Shown one piece after another: positions 23,237 to 34,663 of a DNA stretch of 64,000 nt; the stretch's first letter is position 1; each line of letters opens with the position of its first letter. Source of the DNA: Pseudisothecium myosuroides (Eukaryota; Streptophyta; Bryopsida; Hypnales; Lembophyllaceae). The notes below the pieces were generated by a model, which was given only the letters and a program-made list of their open reading frames with translations, was not told the origin of the DNA and did no database searches. The translations under genes and the position numbers were made by a program. The stretch is taken from contig OX637287.1 of NCBI GenBank assembly GCA_951799445.1, positions 38,593,724 to 38,657,723 of the forward strand. The letters are read 5' to 3'.

Positions 23237-23371
23237 CTTTGATTGAATACGATCTACCCAGCGTCGTCGTCTAGGTCGAGTGCTCTGTGAAATTGTTGCT
23301 GGCGATGGCGTGTCTAGTTCATCGAAGTCGGTGAAGTACTTCTCCAAATGTGACAAATTCCGAACTTAAGT

Positions 23372-23452
23372 GGTAGAGACATATACACACGGTAATGGTA
23401 GAGAGATATACACAGGGTAGTGGTAGAGAGATATACTGTACACAGGGTCCCC
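23372..23452. repeat. Short tandem repeat at AP2 exon-1 deletion point
   Basis: Three copies of a ~27-33-base unit built on GTGGTAGAGAGATATACAC lie in a row. In unit 2 the first copy is at 48,410 and the following GGGTCCCCAAACCAC is at 50,748, so the 2.3 kb between them (including AP2 exon 1) is missing here. Confidence 0.65.
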
Positions 23453-23594
23453 AAACCACTGCAACGTACAGCATTGGAGAATAGCTAATTACAATATGTG
23501 TTCCAACCGCTGGAGGTTTTCCTGTAGTACTGTTCATAGTCATAGTGGAATAAACATGAAACCATCATGGTGCCATAATGTAGGTGACAGGTAG

Positions 23595-25375
23595 TCCTGG
23601 TGGACCTCGACACTCTTCCAAATGAGAGCCCTGTGGATCTGCAGTTTCTATGGAACCCAGTCCGTCGAGGGGAAGCTCTACTCCGTACCACAACATTCCG
23701 AATGTCCTCCGAATGTCCTCCGAAAACCTCCAAGTCTCTGCCACCAAGCTGAGTCCCAAGAAGCTTGAGGAAGAGCACCGTCTTCGGGAAGTGGCATTCC
23801 ATGCAGCCTTCAAGTTGGAAACGCAAAGGTGCACTCCCACAGCTCGTTGCAGGAGCTGCTTGACTTTCTGGCAGGGGCGCTGGCCCAAGTTGCGCTTGCC
23901 CAGTTTGCAGGAGGACTCGGGACCCAATGGAGGTTTGCAGTTAGGTAAGGAGTGTCCACGTGTGTTCAGGAATGCTGAAGACGCCGAGGCTGGGCAGGCG
24001 AGGAAGCTGGCCAGGCATGGCCCTAAGAGTAAAAGCTCGGAGTACCGAGGTCTGACGTTCTACAAGAGGACCGGAAGATGGGAGGCACAAATCTGGTACG
24101 GAGGCTTTCACGAAGTTTGCAATTGACTTCATATATTTTCACTGTTTGATCATGCATTTCAGTGCTGCTTTCATGATATTAATTATGTGACTAAGGTTAT
24201 GTTTGTTGACTCTCGACGGAAGGAAGAGTGCTGCTTTCATGATATTAATTATGTGACTAAGGTTATCTTTGCTGACTCTGGACGGAAGGAAGGAGGCTTT
24301 TGATTGACAGAGGCTCTAAGATGAGGAAGTTCGAATAAGACCATTCTTAAAAAGCTGTTCAGTATGTGCTAGCTTAGATTTACAGAGACTCTTGAAGCGC
24401 TGCTTGTTTGTTTGATCGATGATCTGTGTACATTGGGGTTTGTTCAATCCTCGTACTTTGGCCTAGCTATTATCATCTTTGTTTTAAACATCTTGAATGT
24501 TCTTTCGAATCAGATTTACAATATAAATAGTTGCGTTCGTCGGCTTCGTCCATGCATTGCTCTAAAAGTCTGAAACTGGTGCAATTATAGTAACAGCGGG
24601 TGGTGGATCTTCAAGCATGGGGCATTAAGTTGACGTTTAAGTATTGACAATGAAATCAAGTCCATCTAGCTGCATTCAAATTAAACATTTTTATAATAAT
24701 TCCTGATTTAAGCTTCTCGATCTCTTGATCTGTTGGCCCACCGGTTTTGACTAATCCATTTGTTCAACGCTGCATGTGGCAGGGACGAAGGGGCCTAGCA
24801 CTCCAAGAGTGCCTTGGTGAGTATATCGCAGTTCTGCTTCATTTTAAAAATCTTTTTATTTCTATTCCATCGTGGTCTAGCATGCAAGAATTGAATCACC
24901 TTATGCACATTTGCATTTTGTGTACAGGGGCATTTGGAACGAAAGAAGAACTGCCAGGTTTGCCAATACCTTGACCTGCCTCTGTGTTACCTGGATTGAA
25001 GAACTTAGATACATGTGCTTGAATATTTCAGTTTCCCAACACGCCAATGCGGTTCATTTCTTGCACGAGATGAAAAGATTATGCATGTTGTACTCTTAGC
25101 CACTACTAGAAATAATCTAACTGAGTAGGTTGACTCTGCATGCACTGGAAGTTAAACTACTGTAGGTGACCACAAATCATGGTCTGACCATGAAATGAAA
25201 TGAATTCAGTCGGAGGGAATTGGAAAAAGTAATTAACGTATATGTACGTACATAGTTCACAGAGCCGTATATAAAAAAGCAGTGCGGAATTCTTTCGGAG
25301 CACTGGCCAGTTTGATCCTCGACACACACCATGTTCGGAACAGGCCCTCCTACGCAGCTCAACGATTTGCTGCGT
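23595..25375 (+). pseudogene. AP2-type transcription factor pseudogene (copy 1)
   Basis: The exon at about 23,595-24,095 matches exon 2 of the gene at 49.2-54.4 kb and still reads [20 protein letters not shown], the start of AP2 domain R1. Lesions are several. Exon 1 is missing. An 11-base direct duplication (CGAATGTCCTC) near 23,698-23,719 shifts the frame. The 26-nt microexon is 34 nt (24,783-24,816) with an in-frame TAG. The 31-nt microexon is 30 nt (24,928-24,957). The AYD exon and both R2 exons are deleted at about 25,185, where the sequence jumps to the equivalent of 54,239. The final part (25,255-25,375) still encodes [19 protein letters not shown]. This is a clear pseudogene of a duplicated gene. 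Confidence 0.85.
24161..24296. repeat. 68-bp tandem duplication
   Basis: GTGCTGCTTTCATGATATTA starts both at 24,161 and about 24,229, followed by near-identical text through GACGGAAGGA. The sister intron (51,420-51,470) has one copy. Confidence 0.8.
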
Positions 25376-25849
25376 TATATCCGGGTAATTAGGAACTTGT
25401 ATTTTTCTCAATATTATTACAAGGTCTCTTACATAGTTACGTATTGATGGTGCATTTCTAAGGATCATCATTACATAGCGTCTTGATAACTCAAGTTCAC
25501 ATCATATATCTTCCGTTCAAATGATGGAATGACCGAAATTCCAGCAACATCAGGGGTCGGAGTATCTGAACCTGATCACAGTTGGGATCACCTGAATTGA
25601 CCAGCAATAGTATCAGGCAAACTGAAATGGTATTGTATATATCACAAGACCTCGTTACTTGACAATGCAAGAGAGATTTCAGAATTTCATCCAATGTGAA
25701 GGACCAGGATCGACATGGCAAATTTCCATGCATAGGAGCGCCAACGTGGAGGCCTTGAATTTGCACAACATGGCGCACAGATTTCTAAAGCCAAAACATG
25801 AATCGCTGTGAACTGAGCAATGATCAGAAGCAGCAGAAGGCACACAACT
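25376..25849 (+). pseudogene. Degraded copy of the 54.45-54.93 kb region
   Basis: This stretch is collinear with 54,449-54,930: GTCTCTTACATAGTTAC, TCGTTACTTGACAATGC, AAGGACCAGGATCGACA and GAATTTGCACAACATGGCGC. The unit-2 reading frame starting after GACCAG is interrupted here by TAG and TGA codons. It is the remnant of an exon of unknown function. Confidence 0.5.
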
Positions 25850-26080
25850 GAGAAATCAAGCAAAAGCAAATACGTCCAAGAGACCAAGTGTGCCACAGAG
25901 ACCGTCTAATTTAACGTCGGCTCTACAAAACAAGAAGCACTGGACCCGTCAAGCAAGAAAGCCAAATCAGGATTTCACATCTCCTGTTGCTGCAAGCGCA
26001 ATTGCAGCTCCTCCTCATCCAATAGCGTTGGAGCAACTCCCATGAAATAAGGTACAATTCACAAATCAAATCCGCAAGGG
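25850..26080 (+). repeat. Inverted-repeat arm, exon-9-like segment
   Basis: CACAACTGAGAAATCAAGC.. to ..GGTACAATTCACAAATC matches 54,915-55,130 on the same strand and 26,450-26,700 on the opposite strand. Together with 26,450-26,700 it forms an imperfect inverted repeat around a minus-strand U-family copy. Confidence 0.7.
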
Positions 26081-26377
26081 AATTCGGTTTCGATTCACCG
26101 TGAGTTCGGTCCTGTCGCCGCCATGTCTAGGCTGGACTGCCACAGAGATTTCCACGTTAAGCAACTTGAACTTGATGACGCTCGAGGAAGATGCTTCTCC
26201 GGTTGCGTGTGGAATGGACAGAACGCTTAGTGCGTGGCATGACAACGAAGCTGAATCTGTTGTTTCTGCAGGCGCACGAACAAACTTGAGAAGCAAGTTT
26301 CTCAGTTTCTGCAGTGCAGAAGTGTTGGTGCCGTTGCTGGGCTGGTGTGGATGTGATTTGAGATGCTGTGCTGCCAC
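26066..26377 (-). pseudogene. U-family gene, copy 2 (inverted)
   Basis: The minus-strand frame carries HPHQPSNGTNTSA, then IPHATGEASSSSVIKFKLLN and VEISVAV, as in the U gene at 55,824-56,093. The codon aligned with the U-gene ATG is GTG. The C-terminal CKKC part is replaced by other text after VAVQPRHGG. It lies inside an inverted duplication (arms 25,850-26,080 and 26,450-26,700), so it is probably a rearranged fragment. Confidence 0.6.
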
Positions 26378-26449
26378 AAAGTTATAATATTAAACTTTAA
26401 ATTTAAAAAATCAATTTCAGCGTGCAATTTGTGCAATTTGCAATTTGAA

Positions 26450-26700
26450 CGAACATGAACATTCCAACGTTGAGTATCCTTGCGGATTGAAAGTTGATTT
26501 GTGAATTGTACCTTACTTTCTTACTTTCTGGGAGTTTCTCCACCGCTCTTGGATTAGGAGTTGCTGCAATCGCGCTTGCAGCAACTGGAGAAGTGAAATC
26601 CTGATTTGACTTTCTTGCTTGACGGGTCCAACGCTTCTTGTTTTCTTGAGACGACGTTAAATTTGACGGTCACTATGGCACACTTGGTCTTTTGGATGTA
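26450..26700 (-). repeat. Inverted-repeat arm, second copy
   Basis: The reverse complement reads CACAACTGAGAAATTAAGCG through to CAAATCAACTTTCAATCCGC, matching 25,850-26,080 and 54,915-55,140. Order on the minus strand (this segment, then the U copy) matches the plus-strand order in unit 2, so the pair was inverted as a block. Just right of it, a CTCTTGGATGTACTC-type unit is tandemly repeated (26,685-26,780). Confidence 0.65.
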
Positions 26701-26799
26701 CTCGCTTTCGCTTAATTTCTCAGTTGTGTGGTCTCTTGGATGTACTCTATGGCACACTTGGTCTCTTGGATGAATCTGTGGCACATTTGGTCTTAGCAT

Positions 26800-26935
26800 G
26801 CTGTGAATCGGAACCACAGCTCTCCAACCAAATGATTTTGTCGCGGAGGAAGATGTGCAAGATCATGATCATGGGAGCACCGGCACCTGCAACCCCCAAC
26901 CCGATAGCTGCAGGCAGATGGAAAAAGGAATGAGG
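26800..26935 (+). other. U-family-associated conserved patch
   Basis: TGCAAGATCATGATCATGGG and CCTGCAACCCCCAACCCGAT are shared, inverted, with 27,845-27,895, and partly with the window's left edge. In one frame both spell APATPNPI. The patch joins at about 26,915 to the intron text of the ANTH copy. The coding frame is uncertain. Confidence 0.4.
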
Positions 26936-27317
26936 GGAATGAAGAATGCTCAAGATAGCAACAGCAGAGGCCTCTTATCTCAAATGGCTATCTGCTCAGT
27001 TCATAAAGAGAAATCACTGAAACGATTCGTAAGACACTACATTCAACCATCCAGAATTACACTGCCTTGGGGGCGAATGGGCAGCTTGCCCAGTGGTTAA
27101 GAACTTGGCATATGGAAATTGTCGAATGGATACACAACAGAAGAGATGTATATACAGCAGGAGAGATGGACACACAACCGGACTCCGAGGAAATACAGGG
27201 AATGTGGAACGGCACTGAGTGTCATTAGAGAGCGCTGGGCGTAACCAAAAGGAAAAAAGAGTGAATAGCAATTGAATTCCTAGTCAAAGAAAAAGAATGT
27301 TGTGACATGAAACTCAC
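26936..27317 (-). other. Relic of the ANTH intron (copy 2)
   Basis: This is collinear with the intron of the right-hand ANTH copy (58,120-58,506): GAATTACACTGCCTTGGGGG, CAACAGCAGAGGCCTCT and the AACTCACCGT donor context. The acceptor and second exon present at 57,862-58,082 are replaced by the U-associated patch. Confidence 0.65.
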
Positions 27318-28512
27318 CGTCTATTCGTAATGGCTGTCGAGCTGTGCTTTGGAGAGGAAGACTTCCAGTCATCCGGCCCTTGTCCGCCTGTCGACACCGA
27401 CCTTGTAAACGAAGGAACGCTCGGCTCTTTCTGTGAGCTCTGAATACTCTCCGTCAACTCCTGTATTTCAAGCTTGCTCACCATCCCTTTCCCTGGCAAG
27501 GGCACTTCAGACAGCAGTCGCAACGCCTTGCAATTCTCCAGGAACGTCTCCAAGGCTTGCATCTGAATAGCAGCTCTCCTGCAATTGTGAAGCACAGCAA
27601 GATTCTCCGAAAGCACCAGGGCATCGATTCTCCCTAACAATTCCTGAATCCGGAACTGAATTTTAGAAACAACAACCTCCAATTGATGTTTCCCTTGATG
27701 TCCAGAACAACAACCTCCAATTGTAATATGTCTACTAAAGCACACCAGCTGAAATGAACGGATTTAGAGAGTTCTACGTACCCTTCAGTTGCATTAAGTC
27801 TCCCCTGTGCGAGCAAGCACTTCTTGCAATTCTTGACAGTCTATGTATCGGGTTGGGGGTTGCAGGTGCCGCTGCTCCCATGATCTTGCACTGCTTCGTC
27901 GGCGGCAAAATCAGTTGGTTCGGAGCTGTGTTCCGATTCACCGTCAGCTTCTGTCCTGTCGCTGCCATGTCCAGGCTCGACCGCCACACTGTTTTCCAAG
28001 TTGAACAACTTGAATTGATGACACCCAAGGAAGATGCTTCTCAAGTCGCGCGTGAAATGGACGAAACGCTTGGGGTGTGGCAAAAATGACGAAGCTGTTG
28101 TTGCTGCAGGCGCAGGAACAAACTTGGGAAGCAAGTTTCTCAGCTGCTGCAGTGCAGAAGTGTTGGTGCCGTTGCTGGGCTGGTGTTGACGTGCTTTGAG
28201 ATGTTCCGCTGCTACAAAGTTGTAATTTTACTTCAAACTAAAAAATCAAAATATAGCCTAGTGGCAATATTGTGTAGAGTTTTGATTTTGAATATGAGTG
28301 TGGGAAAATGAGCCGGAACCAACTTGTATCCGAGAGCCGGCCCCGCGGCGCGAATGTACTCCACGTAATTCTCCTCCGGCAAGCTCTCTTGATGGTTGGT
28401 CGCCATTACTGTCGCGAACTGTAAGTGCGAGAACGGGCCGCTGGCTCTTGCCGCTGTCTGGTCCTTCAACAAACCAAGCACGGCGGCAAGCTCGGTCCGT
28501 CCTCTCAACCAT
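27318..28512 (-). pseudogene. ANTH clathrin assembly pseudogene, split (copy 2)
   Basis: Two ANTH pieces lie in order on the minus strand. The 5' piece (28,512-28,300) carries RTELAAVLGLLKDQTAARA, VMATNH and SLPEENYVEY, keeping a tyrosine where copy 3 has a stop. The 3' piece (27,676-27,318) carries FRIQELLGRIDALVLSENLA and ALETFLENCKALRLLSEV, with donor GTGAGT at 27,317. About 620 bases of U-family sequence replace the middle of the domain (from SRMPVSF to the SEIQ helix). A 4-base insertion (GCCG) in the tail relative to copy 3 changes the reading frame before the donor. The protein cannot be made intact. Confidence 0.8.
27760..28215 (-). pseudogene. U-family gene, copy 3 (inside ANTH copy 2)
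   Basis: On the minus strand this reads HQPSNGTNTSALQQLRNLLP, KFVPAPAATTASS and FKLFNLENSVAVEPGHGSDR, then near 27,835-27,800 the NCKKCLLAQGR motif typical of the family C-terminus. Frames shift between these pieces, so it is not intact. It joins ANTH sequence at both ends, at about 28,225-28,300 through a short copy of the spacer start and at about 27,676. Confidence 0.6.
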
Positions 28513-28539
28513 TATGCCACAGCCACGCCCTCATTGGCC

Positions 28540-29330
28540 CCAGTTTCGCGAAGTGGCAACCCTCACACAGACTCACCCATGGTTTGTAGACTGCTCATCC
28601 TGCGCCTCCCTGTCGTGAAAGAAAACCCTAACAGCGCCAGTCTAGTACACTACCGAACATCGCTTCCCCTCCAGAACCCTCCCCATCGACGGCACTGCAA
28701 GAGAGGACTTCCTTGCCTGCCAAAGAGGTGTACAATCGAACAAACCTACCACCAACGAATTTCTTCGCAAGCCTTCGCTTCAACGCAACGACGAAAACGT
28801 CTTCAGAATCTGGTCACCCTCAGAAGCTAATTCGCAATCACTCCGGCCACCCAAGCCTTGATCACATCTACAATCAGCTGCGGAACTCTCAGACCCTAAC
28901 CCAACACAAAATGGGTACAGAGCCCCCAATTTAAAGGCTTGATCACATCATCCGAATTGGTCAATGCCAACACAAAATGTCACGGAGCGAGCCCCAATTT
29001 TCTAACCCAACCAACAGAACAGGACTGTACTGTACATCTCGGTGAGCCAAGCAAACGGTCCAAACATTTTTGCGAAAGCAGCAAGCCCGCAGTAACTTAG
29101 TGTAGAACGAAAGGCGATTCTGCATGCGAGGCCACAGCAACTCCGGAATCTGAGAAGTCAGAGACTGCTTCTCTCTTTAAATAGGAAAATAATGCCTTCA
29201 GGTTGCAGGACAAGTTCTGGAAGCTCAAGTGTCTGGGCAGAAATTGGAGCCAAATGAGCCAGTTTCTGAAGTCTTTTTTTTAAAATTGGAAGTTGTTTTT
29301 TCATGCAAATTCTTGGCTATTCCTTGTAAT
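28540..29330 (-). repeat. ANTH upstream block, copy 2
   Basis: This is collinear with 1,290-2,330 and 59,540-60,510. The minus-strand TTTAAAT box is at about 28,930. Plus-strand frames differ from those of the sister copies by non-triplet indels. Confidence 0.55.
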
Positions 29331-32300
29331 TTCACTTCAAATTTAAAAAATCAAAATATAGTCTAGTGGCAATTTGTGTGAAGTTTTGATTTTGAATATG
29401 GAGTACGGGAAAATGAACCAGTTGAATTACAGTACAATAGTTGATGGTCAAGGTGTGTTTTTTGGTCGCATGTCAGCTTAAAGGCTTTGTTGTATAGACC
29501 AAAATTTGGAGGAACAACAACAAAGAGGTCAAAATCTAGCCGGTCGAGCAAAATTTCACTCTAAACAAAACTGCTATTGATGGTTCCCCCCATGCATTAG
29601 TGATAATTATTTGTTAATTTTTTTGTATGTTTTGTGTGGAGTTTTCCTCCAGTCAATGGCTCCAAGCACAATTCGGTTTAGATTTGGGTGCAGAGATTTG
29701 AATCCCATGCCCTTTTTGTAGTGTGTTTGCATTGCTTAACAAATATCACTATTACCGATTGGAAAGAAGCCTTTGGTCTCCTGATGAAGGTCATTTGTAT
29801 TCAACTTTGGACCCTCACATTAAGCTTATCAAATTGCATTGGAACTTATTAGAGTTTTATAATTACATAGTCTTTCATAATATAAATATCATTTTTTAGG
29901 AACAAGTAGCCAAAAGTGCTTAAATTTTCTATATAAGGATATTTTGTTTGTATGAAATAATACCAAGTACAAAATCAAAAAATAAATGACATGCCTTGGA
30001 TAAACTCAACATAGTGGATACAACATTAAGAGAGTTGATAATCCAACATTGAATAATAATTATTTACTTTACAATATTAATGAGAATCAATTAGCCATTT
30101 ATAAACCTTCTTATAGCTCTAATGATCTATTAACTGAAAATCTTATTATCTCATAGAAATATTGCCTTCATCCAAAATTTGCACTTCTAGTTGAATGTTT
30201 TTTTTTTGCAGATTCAAGTACTCTCTAGTTCTATCATTGAGCCCATCCATGGAAATGCAAGAGAATATTTAGCATAGCCATTCACTACAATAATGTTTTT
30301 AGATGCAAAATTATCTTTTCTATATAAAAAAATCTTTGCAATCTGTATAGGAAATATATGACGACAATGATAGAAACTTTGGAACCTTCAATTTAGAGTT
30401 TTGTCAAGTTTGTTATCCATTGATTGAATCAAAGACTGAAGGATTTTTTAATCGTAAGTTTTAAATATATTTGTACATATTAGCCATACAAATTGATTTC
30501 TACCCTTACAGATGCAATTCAGAATTTAAAAGTTTCAATTTGATACTTTTGTTCACAAATTTTGAAGTTGTTTTTAATATTACATCTTTACAAAATTTCA
30601 AATCTAAGAATAAGTCAAAAAATCTAGTAGTGAAACGTGCACTATTTATTACTAATTGTTTGGAAGTCCATATTCTATACAAATGAAGAATAGAGTATTA
30701 TGAGTGATGCAACAAATACCTTGAATTCTCATTCATTCAAAGTAATAATGAATCTTCAAAAATCAAACATCTTTTATAAACCAATTGATAAAAGTATGGT
30801 GTATTTAGCATATGATTATAATAAATAATGTATTTTTACAAAATATTTTTAAAAAAAATATGCAAGAAATAAATAAAAAATATTAAAAGTATTGGACCAT
30901 TGTAGCAATTAAAAAATATGAGTTAAAAAAGATCAAACAAACTATTTTTTAACATTAAAGTCAAAGGTTTTGTTTACATAAAATAGTCAAATTAGATTGC
31001 CTTAACAATTATGTTGTCTTATCCAAAGAAGATATCTTATGATTGACTGCTTATCCACATGGAGGCACATGCAACTCTTTAAACCCAATCCAAGAACTAG
31101 TGCACCAATCCATACAACATACATGGTTCTTGTATTACTGCATCCTTTTATAGTTTCAATACATATTTATAGTGTAGAATGTTAAGAAATTAGTAAGGAG
31201 CAACCTAAGTTCACTATTTTGTATAGTTAGAACTATGAATACATATATAATTGTAATTTAATTTGGTTGTGAAATCAAACCCTAGTAATTCTTGCTGAAA
31301 ATGCATATTTTCTACCATAAGAGCCTAGCAGATCAATTATGGTAACATTAATAATCAAAACATTGAAAATTCAAACCACATTTGTATAGTGTTTAAAAAT
31401 TAGATGCTAAGAGGCTCTAAAATATTCCCTCAATTGCCAATAAGAATCAACAAAATTATAAAGTATTTTACACTTCAAAGACTAAACTAATAACCATAGT
31501 CATCAACTATGAAATTATATTAGGGCTTGATGAAAATATGCATTCTTTTGATCATTAGTAACATTAAATTAAGTCATTCATTAGACACTCTAACGTCTAC
31601 ATTGTTACAAGTTGTGTTATCTTATAAATAATAATTGGACCATGAGTAGATGTTTATTGATTTAGATGCTTTTAGGTTTCAGCTTCAAACTCTAGTTTGT
31701 CCATGGAACCAACATGATCTTAAATTAGCATTGAGAAATGTCTTCATTTGAATAATATATCCACAAACTAATACAACTTCTAGTTTATAGATTTATGTCT
31801 TTTTGAAGATGATTCAAAGATGCACCTATACCACATTTGAAGTTCTATTCAAGTCTAGACTTTTGACACTGAAAATTCACTCATTGTTTTATTTTTTTGC
31901 ATTCAACAAATGAGGGTAAAACTTCCAAAGGTGATTGTGAATAGGATTAGTTGGATGAACCATATGCTTTGTATATAGTAATACCCTACGTGTAGGTCAG
32001 TTTCATAAATAATTAGGAAAAAATTGGAACATATAAAAAATTATACAACTATTTCTAAAAATCTAAGAAAATTTCATTGTTGCCAATACTAAATATCCAA
32101 AAATTATTCTTGAGAAAATTTAGAAAAGGAGCACATTTATATTTAAATAAATAAAAATTAATACTACAATGAAGAGTGTCAAAATATTAGAAAGAGCTAT
32201 GTGCCAAAAGTTGAGAAAATTTGAATATGCAACCAAATTGCCAAAATGCCAAAATTAAATTATTTTGACATCAAGGTGCCAAAATTTGACTTGAATGTAC

Positions 32301-32455
32301 AGTAATGTAGGTTGATGTAAATCCAGAAGTGATCCATTTCTGTCAAAATTTGTTATTTGCATTCATTATTGAATTCTAATCTAGGATTGTCAAAGGAATA
32401 TTGTCCAAGGTATCAATGACCCAATTCTATTAAAAAAATTGTGAGTTTATTCACT
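29331..32455. repeat. AT-rich spacer block, copy 2 of 3
   Basis: This is collinear with 5,160-7,733 and 60,500-62,650. It contains no recognisable gene; short open frames such as 30,471-30,686 are not conserved. It ends at the TTAA-type relic at 32,456. Confidence 0.7.
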
Positions 32456-32830
32456 ATTAACACCTAAAGTTTGTCCCAAATTTTAATTCTTTTCCTTGAC
32501 TCTCAACTCAATTTGTTAATATAAAAAATTAAAAAATCAAAATCACCATTACAAAAAATTTAAGCTAAGAAGATTTGAAGCCAAAACATCTAAACAAGCA
32601 AGGTGCCAAAAAACTTATTTTCTTCACTTTGAATGCAAATATTTTCTTCACTTTGCAATCTACAAGGTCAAAGTTTCTAAAATATCTTTTGCACATTTTA
32701 TAATAGTTGAGTGTAAGATCCTATTGTTAAATATGGAAAAAAAATTGTTAATTTTTTTTGCTCTTTGCAATAGAAATGGCAGTTTTGAGTATTATTTGGT
32801 GAAAAAAAGACCCTAGAATTTTGACAATTA
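32456..32830. mobile_element. Old TTAA-type element relic, unit 2
   Basis: It starts TTAACACCTAAAG at 32,456. The interior shares GCTAAGAAGATTTGAAGCC and CTTTGCAATAGAAATGGCAG with other family members. The right terminus is degraded (AAAAAAAGACCCTAG). It is the counterpart of the relic at 7,734. Confidence 0.5.
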
Positions 32831-32883
32831 AGATGACATCTGTGCAACAACTAGGGTTTTGGAAAAAATGCATATGATCATGT

Positions 32884-34663
32884 GGGAGTTTGTAAGAAAC
32901 ACCGATCCTAATTGTGTCACACATAGCGTGACAAACTTGTCATCTGCTATAACTATTGAAGCATGAACTGGATTTTTTTATTTTAGAGATGGATGTTTCT
33001 ATTATATTCATATTTTCTATTTTTAAAATTCTAAAAAAAATTAATAATTAGAGGTAAATTTTGCTGGTTTGTTACACTTTCAGATTTAGTGGTTGTCAAG
33101 ATTCCCTAAAATCCTATTCTTGTTATATAGGTATGTCTAATTCCAACCGTAAGCTGGTCAAAAAATCAACCAAAAATCAACGGCTCATAATACATCATCA
33201 TTGAGTACTTAATAGAGGCCCATTTGAATGGAAATACAACAGCCTATGAGTTGAAAATGGGGTGTGGTCAGAAAGGGGTCGCTCAGTTACTCTACACTGA
33301 ATAGGGATATTAAGGGGACCAAAAAATTAAAGGGACTTATCTTGAAAAACTGTAGATGTTTGAAACATGATGTACAACCCCCGGACATTTCAATAACTAT
33401 TGATGTACAGAAAAGGGTGATATTTATATAGTGTGAAATGTCGATTAATTAGTATGGGTCCCCTTAATACCCCTATTCAATGTAGCATCTTTGTTTGTAG
33501 AACTCCATCTTATGCCACCCCATCTTGGATTGTACCGTGTAATTAATTTTGTCACGTTCAAGTATCTCAAGAGATACCTTACATGCCAAAATGCAAACTA
33601 ATTCTAAGAAATGGGCATTTTCCAATTGCCCATCCAAAGTCCAAACCTTAGATAACATCAATTCTAATTTGAAAAAGCTGGAAATCAGTGCAACCTGATT
33701 TTGGTACTCCGAAACAAGCCATTTCGAACCCCTCATGAACCACTATTTCGTGATTTTAAAATGACTAATTTCAGATTGATGAATTCCTAAATGTTTTTTA
33801 GAAGGAAAAAAAATCCCTTAAAAATTGCCATATACAGAGTATATTGCAAAAGAGCTACTGACAATGGAAAAAAATAAACTTTTTTTGCATATTCAACCAT
33901 GGGATCTTGCGTTAGAATTGCATGAAAATGTGTGCAATAAATTTCAAAAACTTAGACCATTTAGATTGTACTATAATACGGAAGTGATCAAAGTATAAAG
34001 GAAATAATTTTTACACCTTGCTTTCCAAGGTTTTCAAACTTTAGATTCACTTCACTTCTATTTTTACACTATTAAATAGAGTTGAGGTATTTGTAAAGAT
34101 TTTGATAAAAGTGCATGTGGTATGGTAAAAGTGCACATAAAAGAAATTGCATGTTATGAACAATTTGCTATCACTTTAGGAACATATATTCAAGTCAAAT
34201 GTTTGTGCCTTGAATTGTTTACAAAAATATTTAGGATTTTTAGAATTTACATAATACTTGAGGAAAATCTATACTTTGACTAAATAATTAAATTTTTAGT
34301 AAACATATGATTTTCAAAACAACCTTCATATTCAATGGTATTACAAAGGTAATACATATTAGTAGAAGTCCCTTTATTCCAATTTTGAGCTTCAAATTTG
34401 CATTTCTCGGTCAAAGTACTTAGTACTAACCTCCCAATTGCTAAGGTAATTAGGTAGCCATCCAATTAAGGGAGGGGTTTAAATAATTAAATAATTTTAA
34501 ATAATTTTAAATAATTATTCAAAGTCTACAACTTCTACAGCTTTTACATTTACTTCATAAATTTCATATAAAATTGATCTACAACACAAAAGTTATGAGC
34601 AAAAAACCACCTCTCCCAATTCAAAAGGACAAAAACACACACAAGTGTTTCTTGCTATCACCC
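32884..34663. mobile_element. Degenerate foldback-family composite
   Basis: The left end GTTTGTAAGAAACACCGATC and the right end AAGTGTTTCTTGCTATCACC (inverted) resemble the GGGTGATTGCAAGAAACACC termini. The interior holds the small TA-flanked element at 33,292-33,485 and a fragment of TTAA-element text near 33,820-34,000 (ATTGCCAT.., CCATGGGATCTTGC). No coding frame is convincing; the 87-codon minus frame at 33,473-33,736 has no recognisable feature. Confidence 0.4.
33292..33485. mobile_element. Small TA-flanked inverted-repeat element (194 bp)
   Basis: The left terminus CACTGAATAGGGATATTAAG and the right terminus, inverted, CATTGAATAGGGGTATTAAG pair over about 25 bases and continue through GGGACC. 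Each is bounded outside by TA. The interior is non-coding. Size, termini and TA flanks fit a Tc1/mariner-class MITE, but family membership is inference. Confidence 0.65.

Noticed and set aside
23485..23927. 113- and 120-codon minus-strand frames opposite the AP2 pseudogene
   Set aside because: They are antisense shadows of AP2 exon 2; the plus strand carries the recognisable AP2 motif.
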